Positions 1-8,634 of a stretch of DNA of 57,908 nt are shown piece after piece (positions within the stretch are counted from its first letter, which is position 1; the number at the start of each line of letters is the position of its first letter). Below the pieces are notes generated by a model. It was given only the letters and a program-made list of their open reading frames with translations. It did no database searches and was not told the DNA's origin. Origin of the DNA: Clostridiales bacterium (GTDB lineage Bacteria; Bacillota; Clostridia; Lachnospirales; Lachnospiraceae); the NCBI GenBank assembly GCA_022778745.1, contig JALFSR010000029.1, forward strand, positions 1 to 57,908, read 5' to 3'. The position numbers were made by a program, and so were the translations under genes.

Positions 1-83
1 TCGGAAGAATCTCTTCTAAAAATACTGTCAAAATCTCTTTCACCAATAAGATTGGGACGAACTTTCCCACGCAGTTCATCCAT
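1..83 (-). CDS. Partial reading frame, unknown product (N-terminus only)
   Basis: A reading frame opens with ATG at 83 and runs off the window edge after 27 codons. It begins MDELRGKVRPNLIGERDFDS and is hydrophilic and charged. The only Shine-Dalgarno-like sequence (AGGA) lies in the 3' arm of a 9-bp hairpin at 87-115, so initiation would need that hairpin to open. I do not recognise the family. A chance frame cannot be excluded because most of the gene is outside the window. Confidence 0.4.
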   Translation of the reverse strand, partial: MDELRGKVRPNLIGERDFDSIFRRDSS

Positions 84-86
84 AAA

Positions 87-115
87 AAATCCTATTAGTT
101 TTGCTTATAGGATTT
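87..115 (-). promoter_or_regulatory. Hairpin covering the putative SD of the 1-83 frame
   Basis: Nine-bp perfect inverted repeat (AAATCCTAT / ATAGGATTT) with an 11-nt loop. On the minus strand the 3' arm carries AGGA and runs into six T residues directly before the ATG at 83. It could act as an intrinsic terminator or as an SD-sequestering hairpin. Confidence 0.4.
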
Positions 116-134
116 CATAAATTTATTGGAAAAA

Positions 135-170
135 ATGGCATCACAGATGGCGAAAATCGTCATCTGTGAT
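135..170 (-). terminator. Putative intrinsic terminator
   Basis: A 13-bp stem (one G-U pair) with a 5-nt loop at 140-170, arms ATCACAGATGGCG and CGTCATCTGTGAT. On the minus strand it is followed after four bases by six T residues. It lies about 210 nt past the exchanger stop codon, so it may end that transcript or attenuate transcription into the frame at 1-83. The rest of 84-383 holds no recognisable gene; CCTGTCAA and TTGACAGG near 220 and 275 form a distant inverted pair of unknown meaning. Confidence 0.45.
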
Positions 171-383
171 TGTTGGGGGTTAAAATAGTTAAGAGCCAAC
201 AGATGCACATTTTTTCACCTGTCAATTCTTTTTATAATTCGATTTTAACACTAACTTAATGACATTGACTTGACAGGGAGCAGTTCATAAAAATGCAACA
301 GCTTCTTTTTCACACAACGCTATTTACCTTTTATACACTGCATAACAGCATAGTTGTCTCTTTCACAAACAACGCCTTATAAA

Positions 384-1319
384 TTATCTTAAAATAATAT
401 ATACCATGTATGCTGCATACATTAAAATCATAATCTCACCTTTCCAACGTACGAGCATCCTATCTTTTCGAACCATAAATAATACAATTAAGCTAAACAC
501 AATAAATATCGCTGTGTCAAACAGAGACTCTACACCGACTGCCACTGGAGAAATTGTTGCTGCTGATGCTAATACAAATAAAATATTAAAAAGGTTTGAT
601 CCAATTGCGTTTCCAAGTGCTAAGTCACTTTCTCCTTTTCGTGCTGCTACGATACTTGTAACAAGTTCTGGAAGGGAAGTTCCTAATGCCACGATCGTCA
701 GTCCGACTAATGTTTCTGTCATACCAAAGGAAAGAGCAATATCCGTAGCACTGTCTACTACAACATTTCCACCAATTACAATTGCTGCAATTCCTCCAAC
801 AATATAAATAATACTTAACCAAATTGGAAGCACTTTCACATCATCATCTGGCTGTTCTGTTCGATTACTTAATGCAGATTTGATCATCATTGCAATAAAT
901 CCAGCAAAAATAACAAGTAAAATAATACCCTCAATTCGGCTAATATCTCCTCCAAATATTGGAAGTGCAAAAATTAAAATCAATACTGCAACAATAATAG
1001 ATAATGGAAATTCTCGTTTTAACATTCCTGCATCTACTTGCACGGAATGGAACAATGCACTCATACCAACTACAACAAGCAAATTAAAAATGTTAGAGCC
1101 AATCACATTACTAAATGCCATATCATTTTTTCCTGCTATAGAAGCCGTAATACTTACTGCCGCTTCTGGACAGCTTGTACCAAACGCTACAATCGTAAGT
1201 CCAATAATCAGCGTTGGAACACGTAATGTCTTTGCCACGGATGAACTTCCGTCAACAAAAAAGTCTGCTCCTTTTACTAACAAAACAAAACCAATAATTA
1301 ACCATACATACATCATCAT
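384..1319 (-). CDS. CaCA-family cation exchanger (YrbG-like), probable Mn2+/Ca2+ efflux
   Basis: An integral membrane antiporter of about 311 residues and roughly ten hydrophobic segments. Two inverted alpha-repeats are visible: the first with FGTSCPEAAVS and then GSNIFNLL, the second with LGTSLPELVTS and then GSNLFNILFVL. These are the ion-binding signatures of the Ca2+/cation antiporter superfamily. The longer frame reaches back to 1394, but the best ribosome site (ACGGAGG) precedes the ATG at 1319, so that start is preferred. The first repeat has Cys where Ala is usual (TSCPE). The leader carries a yybP-ykoY riboswitch with a terminator, so the physiological substrate is probably Mn2+ rather than Ca2+; that is inference from regulation, not from the protein. 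Confidence 0.88.
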   Translation of the reverse strand: MMMYVWLIIGFVLLVKGADFFVDGSSSVAKTLRVPTLIIGLTIVAFGTSCPEAAVSITASIAGKNDMAFSNVIGSNIFNLLVVVGMSALFHSVQVDAGMLKREFPLSIIVAVLILIFALPIFGGDISRIEGIILLVIFAGFIAMMIKSALSNRTEQPDDDVKVLPIWLSIIYIVGGIAAIVIGGNVVVDSATDIALSFGMTETLVGLTIVALGTSLPELVTSIVAARKGESDLALGNAIGSNLFNILFVLASAATISPVAVGVESLFDTAIFIVFSLIVLFMVRKDRMLVRWKGEIMILMYAAYMVYIILR

Positions 1320-1450
1320 AATTCTTCTTACCTCCGTTTTCATCCAGTGCAAAGCAGACCTATCATACCTACTTAAAAGTAGGACATCACTCATTCTGCC
1401 TTCACCTTATCGCTGCCATGGCAGCTTTCTGTTTCTTTCTTCCTTATGTA

Positions 1451-1613
1451 CAGAAAAAGAGACTTTTACTGTACACAACTAGCAATCATTTTCCTAAGAA
1501 AATGATTGAAATAGTACAATAAAAGTCTCGCTAATTTTTATATGAACCGGATTCCGTCTGAAATCGTGATGACGACTCATATACCACACGAATGGAAGCT
1601 ACTCCCCTTTATT
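1451..1613 (-). promoter_or_regulatory. yybP-ykoY (Mn2+) riboswitch with intrinsic terminator
   Basis: The minus-strand leader of the exchanger has the family hallmark GGGGAGTAG (complement of 1599-1607), then GTCGTCATCACGA, then GCGAGACTTTT (1521-1532). The last segment is the 5' arm of a long terminator: GAGACTTTTA...GTAC (about 1514-1529) pairs with GTAC...TAAAAGTCTC (1459-1474), followed by TTTTTCTG. An extra hairpin (CAATCATTTTC / GAAAATGATTG) sits in the terminator loop. This is the arrangement of a transcriptional ON switch in which Mn2+ prevents terminator formation. The fold was recognised by eye, without a covariance search. Confidence 0.85.
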
Positions 1614-1619
1614 AGCTTC

Positions 1620-1649
1620 AGTATACGTGCTATTTGCGTATTTTGTCAA
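1620..1649 (-). promoter_or_regulatory. Promoter of the riboswitch-exchanger transcript
   Basis: Minus strand: TTGACA (1644-1649), an 18-bp spacer, then TATACT (1620-1625). The predicted start near 1613 falls at the 5' end of the riboswitch. Confidence 0.8.
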
Positions 1650-1726
1650 GAACTTCTTTCATTTTTGTAACAATGAAAATTTAACTAAGTCAAGTAAGTA
1701 ACGAAGCAGACTGTAAATAGCATATT

Positions 1727-1790
1727 AAAAAACCAGATAAAAGAGAAAACTGGGATACTCCAATAAATTACTCTCTAATCTGGTTTTTTC
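1727..1790 (-). terminator. Terminator downstream of glnN
   Basis: Long inverted repeat with arms AACCAGATAAAAGAGA and TCTCTAATCTGGTT (imperfect) flanked by A/T runs. On the minus strand the hairpin ends in CTGGTTTTTT, 35 nt past the glnN stop. Confidence 0.75.
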
Positions 1791-1824
1791 TATTTAAAAA
1801 TTTTTATATTTTGTCAATTTTTCA

Positions 1825-3942
1825 TTATACTTCAAATAACAAATCTCCATAGGATGGCATCGGCCACATAGATTTATCAACGATCATCTCTAATTGATCA
1901 ACTGGTTTTCTCAGTGCTTCCATTGCTGGAACTACATAGTCATGATATGTTCTTGCTTGTTCTTCCACATTTTCAATATGGAGTGCGTTTTCTGTCTGAA
2001 TTTTTAATTCTTCGAGTGCATTTTTTGTCTCAGCAAGCAAAGAAGACGTCTGAATTAACAGTTCTTTTTGAACGCTTACATCCGCTTCTGGACAGATGCT
2101 GCTTACTGACTTCATTGAGTCTGCTAATACTTGCACTGCCTTAATTACTGCTGGAATAATCTGTTTTCCTGCCATATCAATCATTGTCTTTGCTTCGATA
2201 TTACGCACTTTTGCATAAGTTTCGTATTGGATTTCTGCACGAGACTCTAATTCTGCTTTTGTATAGATTCCAAATTTTTCATATAAAGCAACTGCTTTGT
2301 CTGTCACAAGTGCTGGAATTGCATCTACCATAGAAGGAAGATTTGGCAATCCTCTGCGTTCTGCCTCTTCCACCCATTCCTGTGAATAACCATTACCATT
2401 AAATATAATTCTTCTATGTTCTGCGATATATTCCTTAATCAGATCATGAACTGCCATATCGAAATTCTCTTCTTTTTCCAGACGATCGGCAGCCTCCTGG
2501 AATGCTTCTGCTACAATTGCATTTAATACAACGTTTGGCTCTGCCACGGAATCTCTTGAACCAAGTGAACGGAACTCAAACTTATTATTTGTAAATGCAA
2601 ATGGAGATGTACGGTTTCGATCAGTCGCATCTTTTACTAAAGAAGGAAGTGTCGCAACACCCGTATGCAGTCTGCCGCCTTTTAAGGAGCGATGTGCCTC
2701 TCCAGTGCTTACTAACTGCTCCAATACATCATCTAACTGTTCTCCTAAAAATACAGAGATAATCGCAGGTGGGGCTTCGTGTGCACCTAAACGGTGATCA
2801 TTACCGACATCGGCTGCAGACTCACGAAGAAGCTCTGCATGTGTATCAACTGCTTTTAAAATACAAGCTAATATTAATAAAAACTGTATATTTTCATGCG
2901 GTGTCTTTCCTGGCTCTAATAAGTTGATTCCATCATCAGTTGTCAATGACCAGTTATTATGCTTACCAGAACCATTCACGCCTTCAAATGGCTTCTCATG
3001 AAGCAGACAGCGAAGTCCATGTCTCTCTGCAACACTTTTTAAAGTGGACATAATGAGCTGATTATGATCGACTGCAATATTTACTTGTGCATAGATTGGG
3101 GCGAGTTCATGCTGTCCTGGAGCTACTTCATTATGCTGTGTCTTTGAAGACACACCAAGCTTCCACAACTCTGTATTTACATCTTTCATAAATGCACCGA
3201 CACGCTCACGAATGGCACCAAAATAATGGTCATCCATTTCCTGACCCTTTGGAGGCATCGCTCCAAATAATGTACGTCCCGTGAAAATTAAATCCTTTCT
3301 CTGTAAGAACTTCTTCTGATCAACAAGGAAATATTCCTGTTCTGGACCTACAGATGGAATAACTTTCTTACTTGTCGTATTTCCGAATAAACGCAAAATA
3401 CGAAGTGACTGTGCATTAATTGCCTCCATAGAACGAAGCAATGGAGTCTTTTTATCCAAAGCTTCTCCTTTATACGAACAAAATGCTGTTGGAATACAAA
3501 GAATCGAACCTGTTCCTGTCTCACGAATAAATGCTGGAGAAGTACAATCCCAAGTTGTATAACCTCTTGCTTCAAATGTCGCACGAAGTCCGCCAGATGG
3601 GAAAGAAGAAGCATCTGGCTCACCTTTAATTAACTCTTTTCCAGAAAACTCCATCAATACTTTTCCATTTTCTTTTGGTGCGGAAATAAACGAATCATGT
3701 TTTTCAGCGGTTACACCAGTCAATGGCTGAAACCAATGGGTATAATGTGTCGCACCTTTTTCAATTGCCCAATCTTTCATGGCATTTGCTACAACATCTG
3801 CTACAACAGGACTTAATTCCGCTCCATCATCAATCGTCTTCTTCAGTTCGGCATAGACTTTCTTTGGCAGACGCTCTTTCATCGCCTCATCGCCAAATAC
3901 ATTTTGCCCAAAAATCTCTGCTACATTGACTTTTACACTCAT
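1825..3942 (-). CDS. glnN: Glutamine synthetase type III
   Basis: Ligates ammonia to glutamate using ATP; the main ammonium-assimilating enzyme in many gut anaerobes. About 705 residues, the usual size for GSIII and far longer than GSI/II. It opens [21 protein letters not shown] and carries the family blocks [23 protein letters not shown] and [10 protein letters not shown], where the Glu and His residues bind metal, glutamate and ATP. A longer frame starts at 4011, but AGGAGGAGAAGTT precedes the ATG at 3942, so that start was chosen. It is separated from fba by a terminator and a long palindrome, so it is probably transcribed independently, but no clear promoter was found. The symbol glnN follows common use for GSIII. 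Confidence 0.95.
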   Translation of the reverse strand: MSVKVNVAEIFGQNVFGDEAMKERLPKKVYAELKKTIDDGAELSPVVADVVANAMKDWAIEKGATHYTHWFQPLTGVTAEKHDSFISAPKENGKVLMEFSGKELIKGEPDASSFPSGGLRATFEARGYTTWDCTSPAFIRETGTGSILCIPTAFCSYKGEALDKKTPLLRSMEAINAQSLRILRLFGNTTSKKVIPSVGPEQEYFLVDQKKFLQRKDLIFTGRTLFGAMPPKGQEMDDHYFGAIRERVGAFMKDVNTELWKLGVSSKTQHNEVAPGQHELAPIYAQVNIAVDHNQLIMSTLKSVAERHGLRCLLHEKPFEGVNGSGKHNNWSLTTDDGINLLEPGKTPHENIQFLLILACILKAVDTHAELLRESAADVGNDHRLGAHEAPPAIISVFLGEQLDDVLEQLVSTGEAHRSLKGGRLHTGVATLPSLVKDATDRNRTSPFAFTNNKFEFRSLGSRDSVAEPNVVLNAIVAEAFQEAADRLEKEENFDMAVHDLIKEYIAEHRRIIFNGNGYSQEWVEEAERRGLPNLPSMVDAIPALVTDKAVALYEKFGIYTKAELESRAEIQYETYAKVRNIEAKTMIDMAGKQIIPAVIKAVQVLADSMKSVSSICPEADVSVQKELLIQTSSLLAETKNALEELKIQTENALHIENVEEQARTYHDYVVPAMEALRKPVDQLEMIVDKSMWPMPSYGDLLFEV

Positions 3943-4016
3943 AACTTCTCCTCCTAATACTACGAACGAAAGTGGAACTATGCCATCTTTCTTATCTAGC
4001 CGCCTCCTCACGGAGT

Positions 4017-4062
4017 GTTTTTGTTAAATAGGAAATTAAAAAATTTCCTATTTAACAAAAAC
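4017..4062. repeat. Perfect 21-bp AT-rich palindrome upstream of glnN (copy 1)
   Basis: Arms 4017-4037 and 4042-4062 are perfect complements with an AAAA loop; the core is ATAGGAAATT / AATTTCCTAT. The same core recurs at 13366-13400 between pstC and pstA. No oligo-T run follows on either strand, so it does not look like an ordinary terminator. Confidence 0.8.
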
Positions 4063-4091
4063 GATTCGGCGAATTGCTCCGCCGAAATCGT
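4057..4091 (-). terminator. Terminator of fba
   Basis: Minus strand: GC-rich stem CGATTTCGGCG / CGCCGAATCG with one bulged T, immediately followed by TTTTT. The T run is shared with the edge of the adjacent 21-bp palindrome. Confidence 0.75.
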
Positions 4092-4116
4092 CTTTGATTT
4101 CTTTTGTTACATTCAA

Positions 4117-4983
4117 TTATTCTGCTTTGCCGATAGAACCAAATAATTCCATCTTTTCCTTAACAGTAGCCTTAATTGCTTCTGTACCTGGAGCTAACAG
4201 TTTACGTGGGTCAAATCCCTTACCCTGAAGATCTTTGCCCTCTTCGATATACTTACGTGTAGCAGCTGCAAAAGATAACTGGCATTCTGTGTTTACATTG
4301 ATCTTAGCTACGCCAAGAGAAATTGCCTTCTTAATCTGATCTTCTGGAATACCTGTACCACCATGAAGTACTAATGGCATATCACCTGTGAGTTCGCTTA
4401 CTGCCTGTAATGTCTCAAAGCTTAAGCCTTCCCAGTTTGCAGGATATTTTCCATGAATATTACCGATACCAGCTGCTAACATTGTAACACCTAAATCAGC
4501 AATCTTCTTACATTCCTGAGGATCTGCACATTCACCCTTACCGATAACGCCGTCTTCTTCTCCACCGATAGAACCAACTTCTGCTTCTAAGGACATTCCC
4601 TTTTCTGCACAAATCTTTACTAATTCAGTAGTCTTTTCTACGTTCTCGTCGATTGGGAAATGAGAACCATCAAACATGATAGAAGAGAATCCAGCTTCGA
4701 TACACTTCATACATCCTTCATAGCTGCCGTGATCTAAGTGAAGAGCAACTGGAACAGTGATCTTTAACTCTTCCATCATACCCTTAACCATACCAACAAC
4801 AGTCTTATATCCTGTCATATACTTTCCAGCGCCTTCAGATACACCTAAAATAACAGGGGACTTTAATTCCTGTGCTGTTAACAGAATCGCTTTTGTCCAC
4901 TCTAAGTTATTAATGTTAAACTGACCAACTGCATATTTGCCAGCCTTTGCCTTCTGTAACATTTCTTTTGCTGATACTAACAT
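4117..4983 (-). CDS. fba: Class II fructose-1,6-bisphosphate aldolase
   Basis: Zn2+-dependent cleavage of fructose-1,6-bisphosphate to GAP and DHAP in glycolysis and the reverse in gluconeogenesis; cytosolic. The protein has 288 residues, typical for class IIA/B enzymes. HLDHG at residues 82-86 contributes zinc- and substrate-binding His/Asp; later blocks are EVGSIGGEEDG, GNIHGKYP and LHGGTGIP. The ATG at 4983 has a GGAGG seven bases upstream. The leader holds a hairpin (CTGACT / AGTCAG, about 5024-5045) and a TATAAT (5070-5075) with only a poor -35 (TTTCTT). It appears to be monocistronic, with its own terminator. Confidence 0.95.
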   Translation of the reverse strand: MLVSAKEMLQKAKAGKYAVGQFNINNLEWTKAILLTAQELKSPVILGVSEGAGKYMTGYKTVVGMVKGMMEELKITVPVALHLDHGSYEGCMKCIEAGFSSIMFDGSHFPIDENVEKTTELVKICAEKGMSLEAEVGSIGGEEDGVIGKGECADPQECKKIADLGVTMLAAGIGNIHGKYPANWEGLSFETLQAVSELTGDMPLVLHGGTGIPEDQIKKAISLGVAKINVNTECQLSFAAATRKYIEEGKDLQGKGFDPRKLLAPGTEAIKATVKEKMELFGSIGKAE

Positions 4984-5163
4984 AACTTACCTCCGTATGA
5001 ATGATTTGTAGTGCAACCGCTTGTCTGACTTTGGGAAGAGTCAGAAACTTGTTCCACTAATTCTTTTTAATTATACCGCACTTTATAAAAAAAAGAAATA
5101 GTTTTTTTCTATTATTCGCACAATCTTTCAAATCTATGCTATATTAGATTACGTGTCTTATAT

Positions 5164-5197
5164 CATGATACTTACGGATTGCTTCACACTATGTGGT
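5164..5197 (-). repeat. Structured repeat family, partial copy G
   Basis: Minus-strand similarity to the second half of the 52.2-kb copy: a CACATAGTGTG-like hairpin segment, then GCAATCCGTAAGTATCATG, matching GCAATCCGTAGGTATCATG there. Only the hairpin-2/closing-stem part is present. It lies in the fba/dus intergenic region. Confidence 0.6.
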
Positions 5198-5244
5198 ATC
5201 ATATCATGCACATAACATTATCACTTTTAAAATTAGGAGAACTT

Positions 5245-6207
5245 ATGCAATACTATCTTGCCCCAATGGAGGGAGTCACTCGTTATACTTACCGCAATGC
5301 ATATGCCCAGTTTTATGGTCATATAGATAAATATTTTGGACCATTTATTGCTCCAAGCCACACACATTGCTTCAACACAAGAGAAAAAACCGATACTCTT
5401 CCTGAAAATAATGAGACAATTTTCTTTGTCCCTCAAATTTTAACCAACTGTGCTGACGACTTTATCCGCACAGCAAACGAACTTGCTAAACTTGGCTATC
5501 AGGAAATTAATCTAAACCTTGGATGTCCTTCTGGCACTGTCGTGTCAAAATACAAAGGTTCTGGCTTTCTTGCCATCCCCGATCAGCTTAACGCTTTTTT
5601 ATATCAGATTTTTTCTGAACTTGATATGAATATTTCAATTAAAACACGAATTGGGAAAGAAAATGCCAACGAGTGGAGCCATTTAATTGCTATTTATAAT
5701 CAATATCCACTCAAGGAATTAATTATTCATCCACGGACACAGACTGATTTTTACAAAAATACGCCAAACTGGGATGCATTTCGTGAAGCATTATCCACGA
5801 GTGTACATCCACTCTGCTACAACGGTGATATTTTCACAAAAGAGGATTATGAACGATTTCGCGAAACATTTCCAGAGGTAACATCAATTATGCTTGGTCG
5901 TGGGATTATTACAAACCCTGGACTTGTCTGTGAATTACTCGGAATTTCCCATACAAAGCAGCAGCTTCTTCAATTTCACAATGAAGTATATGATAATTAT
6001 AAACAAATCTCTATGGGAGAGAAAAACGTATTATTCAAAATGAAGGAGCTATGGTTTTATATGATTCATTTATTTGAAAACAGCCAAAAGGCAGCCAAAA
6101 AGATTAAAAAATCAAAAAATCTTGCAGAATATGATGCTGCAGTCTCTGATTTATTTCATTCCTGCGACTTCGTTAAACAAGCTGATACTGGATTTTTAAA
6201 AAAATAG
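5245..6207 (+). CDS. tRNA-dihydrouridine synthase family protein
   Basis: FMN-dependent reduction of uridines to dihydrouridine in the tRNA D-loop. About 320 residues. LAPMEGVT at the N-terminus is the FMN-binding opening strand of Dus proteins. LNLGCPSG carries the catalytic Cys (C94), followed by the KYKGSGFL strand; KTRIG, IHPRTQ, YNGDI and LGRGI are the later barrel motifs. The start at 5245 was chosen over upstream ATGs because TTAGGAGAACTT precedes it. It is transcribed alone and convergent with the broken cstA gene. Subtype (DusA/B/C) is not assigned. Confidence 0.9.
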   Translation: MQYYLAPMEGVTRYTYRNAYAQFYGHIDKYFGPFIAPSHTHCFNTREKTDTLPENNETIFFVPQILTNCADDFIRTANELAKLGYQEINLNLGCPSGTVVSKYKGSGFLAIPDQLNAFLYQIFSELDMNISIKTRIGKENANEWSHLIAIYNQYPLKELIIHPRTQTDFYKNTPNWDAFREALSTSVHPLCYNGDIFTKEDYERFRETFPEVTSIMLGRGIITNPGLVCELLGISHTKQQLLQFHNEVYDNYKQISMGEKNVLFKMKELWFYMIHLFENSQKAAKKIKKSKNLAEYDAAVSDLFHSCDFVKQADTGFLKK

Positions 6208-6210
6208 TAC

Positions 6211-6253
6211 AAAAAACAGCGTCCTGTCTTCAATAAATAAGACAGAACGCTGT
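6211..6253 (-). terminator. Terminator downstream of the cstA remnant
   Basis: ACAGCGT-C-CTGTCTT pairs with AAGACAG-A-ACGCTGT (one mismatch), stem 6216-6253. On the minus strand the hairpin runs into six T residues. It ended the original cstA transcript and sits between convergent genes. Confidence 0.75.
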
Positions 6254-6312
6254 CACGGAATACTTATTTTTAAATATTCTATCTCACCAAAAGCTTTTAT
6301 AAATTCTTGTCT

Positions 6313-6770
6313 TTAAGCTGCCTTTACTGCTTTTTGATCTTCTTTTTCAACTAACTTCTTAATGCCCATCACTGCAACGATAACACCAAGAATAAATAAT
6401 AATACTGCAAATACTAACTGTAATCCATCTCCAAATGTATTTGTGGATGTTGACTGAATTAATGCAAATGCTAATGATTTAATCTTTAATGTTAATGCTG
6501 TAAATGTAACTCCAAGCATACATACCATTGGAACCCAAAGCATCCAGCCTTGACGCTTTGTATGCATTAAAAATACTGCACAGGCAATTAATGATAATGC
6601 ACCCAATAACTGGTTTGCAGAACCAAATAATGACCAAATATTTGCATATCCCATCTTTGCTAATACATATGCAAGAACTATTGTTGCAACAGTTGCTACA
6701 TATATGCCTGCAAGTCTGGCTTTGTATTCTATAAACTGTGCAAGTCTATAGAATGACCAATTATGCAGAC
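6313..6770 (-). pseudogene. cstA-like carbon starvation/peptide permease, 3' fragment only
   Basis: The last ~150 codons of a CstA/BtsT-type peptide or pyruvate transporter. Visible are GYANIWSLFGSANQLLGAL, which matches the conserved (A)NQ(L/T)L segment of the family, then three hydrophobic helices and a charged tail ending KEDQKAVKAA. An ATG at 6654 opens a shorter frame, but family-like sequence in the same frame (ARLAGIYVATVATIVLAYVL) continues upstream of it to about 6750, so the ATG is internal. Upstream of about 6770 similarity stops and foreign sequence begins. The missing N-terminal two-thirds is not found on the far side of the IS, so the gene is a deletion remnant and almost certainly non-functional. 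Confidence 0.75.
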
Positions 6771-6781
6771 TGTGATTGTTT

Positions 6782-6960
6782 TTACGACTTGTTCTTGTCG
6801 TAGAGCGAATATTTTGAGCAACAAGGTTTTTTTAGGATAGGAACGGTAGGCTCTCTAAGCGTGACAGATTTACCTTGTTTGGCAAGTTTCTTATTCTTAG
6901 TTGGAACTTTACGACATTCTTTGGTGTACTTGTTTACAATAGATTTAGCGTCACTGATAC
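6782..6960 (-). pseudogene. Orphan C-terminal coding remnant, unidentified
   Basis: An open stretch of about 59 codons reads into the left end of the IS and stops at TAA (6782-6784). The product is very basic (about one quarter Lys/Arg), with segments VNKYTKECRKVPTKNKK, KQGKSVTLREPTVPILKK and CSKYSLYDKNKS. No start codon lies in the window portion; its beginning would have been beyond the IS and has been lost. I do not recognise it; the basic character fits a DNA- or RNA-binding protein of another mobile element. It sits exactly between the IS and the truncated cstA. Confidence 0.5.
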
Positions 6961-6978
6961 CAATGCGGTCAACTTAAG
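6961..6978 (+). repeat. IS left terminal inverted repeat
   Basis: CAATGCGGTCAACTTAAG, an exact inverted match to 8635-8652. Flanking bases (GATAC to its left, TTCTC to the right of the other end) give no target-site duplication. Confidence 0.9.
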
Positions 6979-7104
6979 AATTTTATAAATTATTTATCTA
7001 TATTTTATAAAATATCAATACTTTTTCGCAATTTTACGCTTGAGAAATTAACCAAAATATGTTGCTCACCCCCTTAAATAGTTTGATTTAAGGAGGTATT
7101 ACAT

Positions 7105-8349
7105 ATGAACTGTTATCAGAATATTTTCACCAGAATCCTCATCTGCATACGGCACCTTCTCTCTTCCGATGGTTTTTTGAACAGTCACCGCGTTGAAAAC
7201 CATTTTGTCCGTAAAAGAAAACTTTCTCTCCGTCATGTAGTTTTTTATTTACTGCATACCAATCGTTGTGCCATGCACCAAAATCTTTCCAGAATCTGTG
7301 ATGATCTTTCGGAAATCGACTTTCCCGATCAGATTTCTAAGCAGTCACTTTCCAAAGCAAGACAATGGATTCTTCCTTCCCTATTTAAGGAGCTTTTTGC
7401 TCTTAGTGTCCGTATCTACTATGAAATGGTTGACAGGAGAAAAACATGGCATGGTTATCATGTTTTTGCTGTTGATGGCTCCAAGCCCCAGCTTCCTAAC
7501 TCCAGGGGCAATCTGGCTCTTTTTGGGAAACGTTTTAATACTTCCAATCCTTCCCAAGTCTATTCCATGGCTCTTTACTCTACTTTATACGATGTTTTGG
7601 AGGATATCATTGTTGACTGTTCCCTGCATCTCGATCTGGCCAGGCAGTCCATTATCATTTATGACCGCGGCTATTATTCCGAAAAAATGTACCGGTTCTT
7701 CTTTGATAATAAGATTTTCTGCCTTATGCGCCTTAAAAGCAATAGGATCATCACCCGTTCTAAATCAGATGATTCTATCATCATGCTTTCTGCCACCAAT
7801 CGCGCAGCCTCAGATACTCACGGTTCTGATCCCATTCCTATCCGGGTGATCCGGGTTGAACTTGACAGCGGAGTTACAGAATATCTGGCTACCAATGTAA
7901 TGGATCCCGATATAACCCCTGAAATGTTCAAAGAACTTTCCTTTCTCAGATGGAAAATAGAAAGTAAATACAATGAACTGAAAAACCGGCTTGAAATGGA
8001 AGAATTTTCCGGCGCCACTCCGGTCTCTGTTGAACAGGAATTTTATATCAATATGCTTTATTCTAATCTCTGTGCGATCGTAAAGAACGATGCCGATGAG
8101 AAAATAGCTGCCTCTTCCAGACCAGACAATAAATATAAATATCAGGCCAACCGTTCCTATATTATTGGTCGGTTTAAGGATCTGTTTACCCGGTTGCTTT
8201 GCGGTGAGTTTCAGCGCAGTGTAATATACGATCTTTTTCGCTCTGCTGTCAGACATCAGTCTCAAATACAATCAGACCGAAAGTTTGCCCGCAAAAAGAA
8301 GAAGGATAATTTACAAACCCATTTCAATCATAAAAAATCGGCAGTATAA
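7105..8349 (+). CDS. IS4-family DDE transposase, possibly internally deleted
   Basis: 414 residues. The N-terminus (MNCYQNIFTRILICIRHLLSS) and SLRHVVFYLLHTNRCAMHQN are typical of IS4-family transposases of gut Firmicutes. The first catalytic Asp is in FAVDGSK, the second in IIIYDRGYYSE. The Glu lies in RWKIESKYNELK, fitting the R-(3)-E-(6)-K signature. SD-like AAGGAGG (7089-7095) precedes the ATG. Between VDCSLH and SIIIYDRGY relatives, as I remember them, carry about 20 more residues (an ERxxAxxHL-type helix); these appear to be missing in frame here. Whether the enzyme is active is therefore doubtful. Confidence 0.9.
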   Translation: MNCYQNIFTRILICIRHLLSSDGFLNSHRVENHFVRKRKLSLRHVVFYLLHTNRCAMHQNLSRICDDLSEIDFPDQISKQSLSKARQWILPSLFKELFALSVRIYYEMVDRRKTWHGYHVFAVDGSKPQLPNSRGNLALFGKRFNTSNPSQVYSMALYSTLYDVLEDIIVDCSLHLDLARQSIIIYDRGYYSEKMYRFFFDNKIFCLMRLKSNRIITRSKSDDSIIMLSATNRAASDTHGSDPIPIRVIRVELDSGVTEYLATNVMDPDITPEMFKELSFLRWKIESKYNELKNRLEMEEFSGATPVSVEQEFYINMLYSNLCAIVKNDADEKIAASSRPDNKYKYQANRSYIIGRFKDLFTRLLCGEFQRSVIYDLFRSAVRHQSQIQSDRKFARKKKKDNLQTHFNHKKSAV

Positions 8350-8634
8350 GGATCTTCCTTATCTTTCATTTACAATATTTCATGAAAGGTGGTGAGACCT
8401 GAACCTGTCTGTCAGAATTCCTAATAGTTGTTTACACAATCATTCTTGCAAGTCAAAAGAATGTTCAAAGCTGGCGCATTTTGCATAGTTGCCGGTATGG
8501 CACCATCTATTTTCAGGCTACCACTGCGCCCATAACACCAAAAGCAGCCAGTTGCACTATGAGGAATTCAAGTGTACACGCTATAAAAAATTTTTTAAAA
8601 CCGTAATTTCAAAATTTGTCATACTGCCGGATTG

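Noticed and set aside
406..1482. Long plus-strand frames opposite the CaCA exchanger
   Set aside because: Antisense shadows of an AT-rich, membrane-protein gene; no ribosome sites and no family resemblance.
4017..4062. Interpreting the 21-bp palindrome as the fba terminator
   Set aside because: The adjacent GC-rich stem followed by TTTTT is the better terminator; the palindrome itself is AT-only at its core and has no T run.
7268..8271. Alternative frames inside the IS element
   Set aside because: They overlap the intact transposase frame with its DDE motifs and have no independent evidence; no accessory gene is needed for IS4-type elements.
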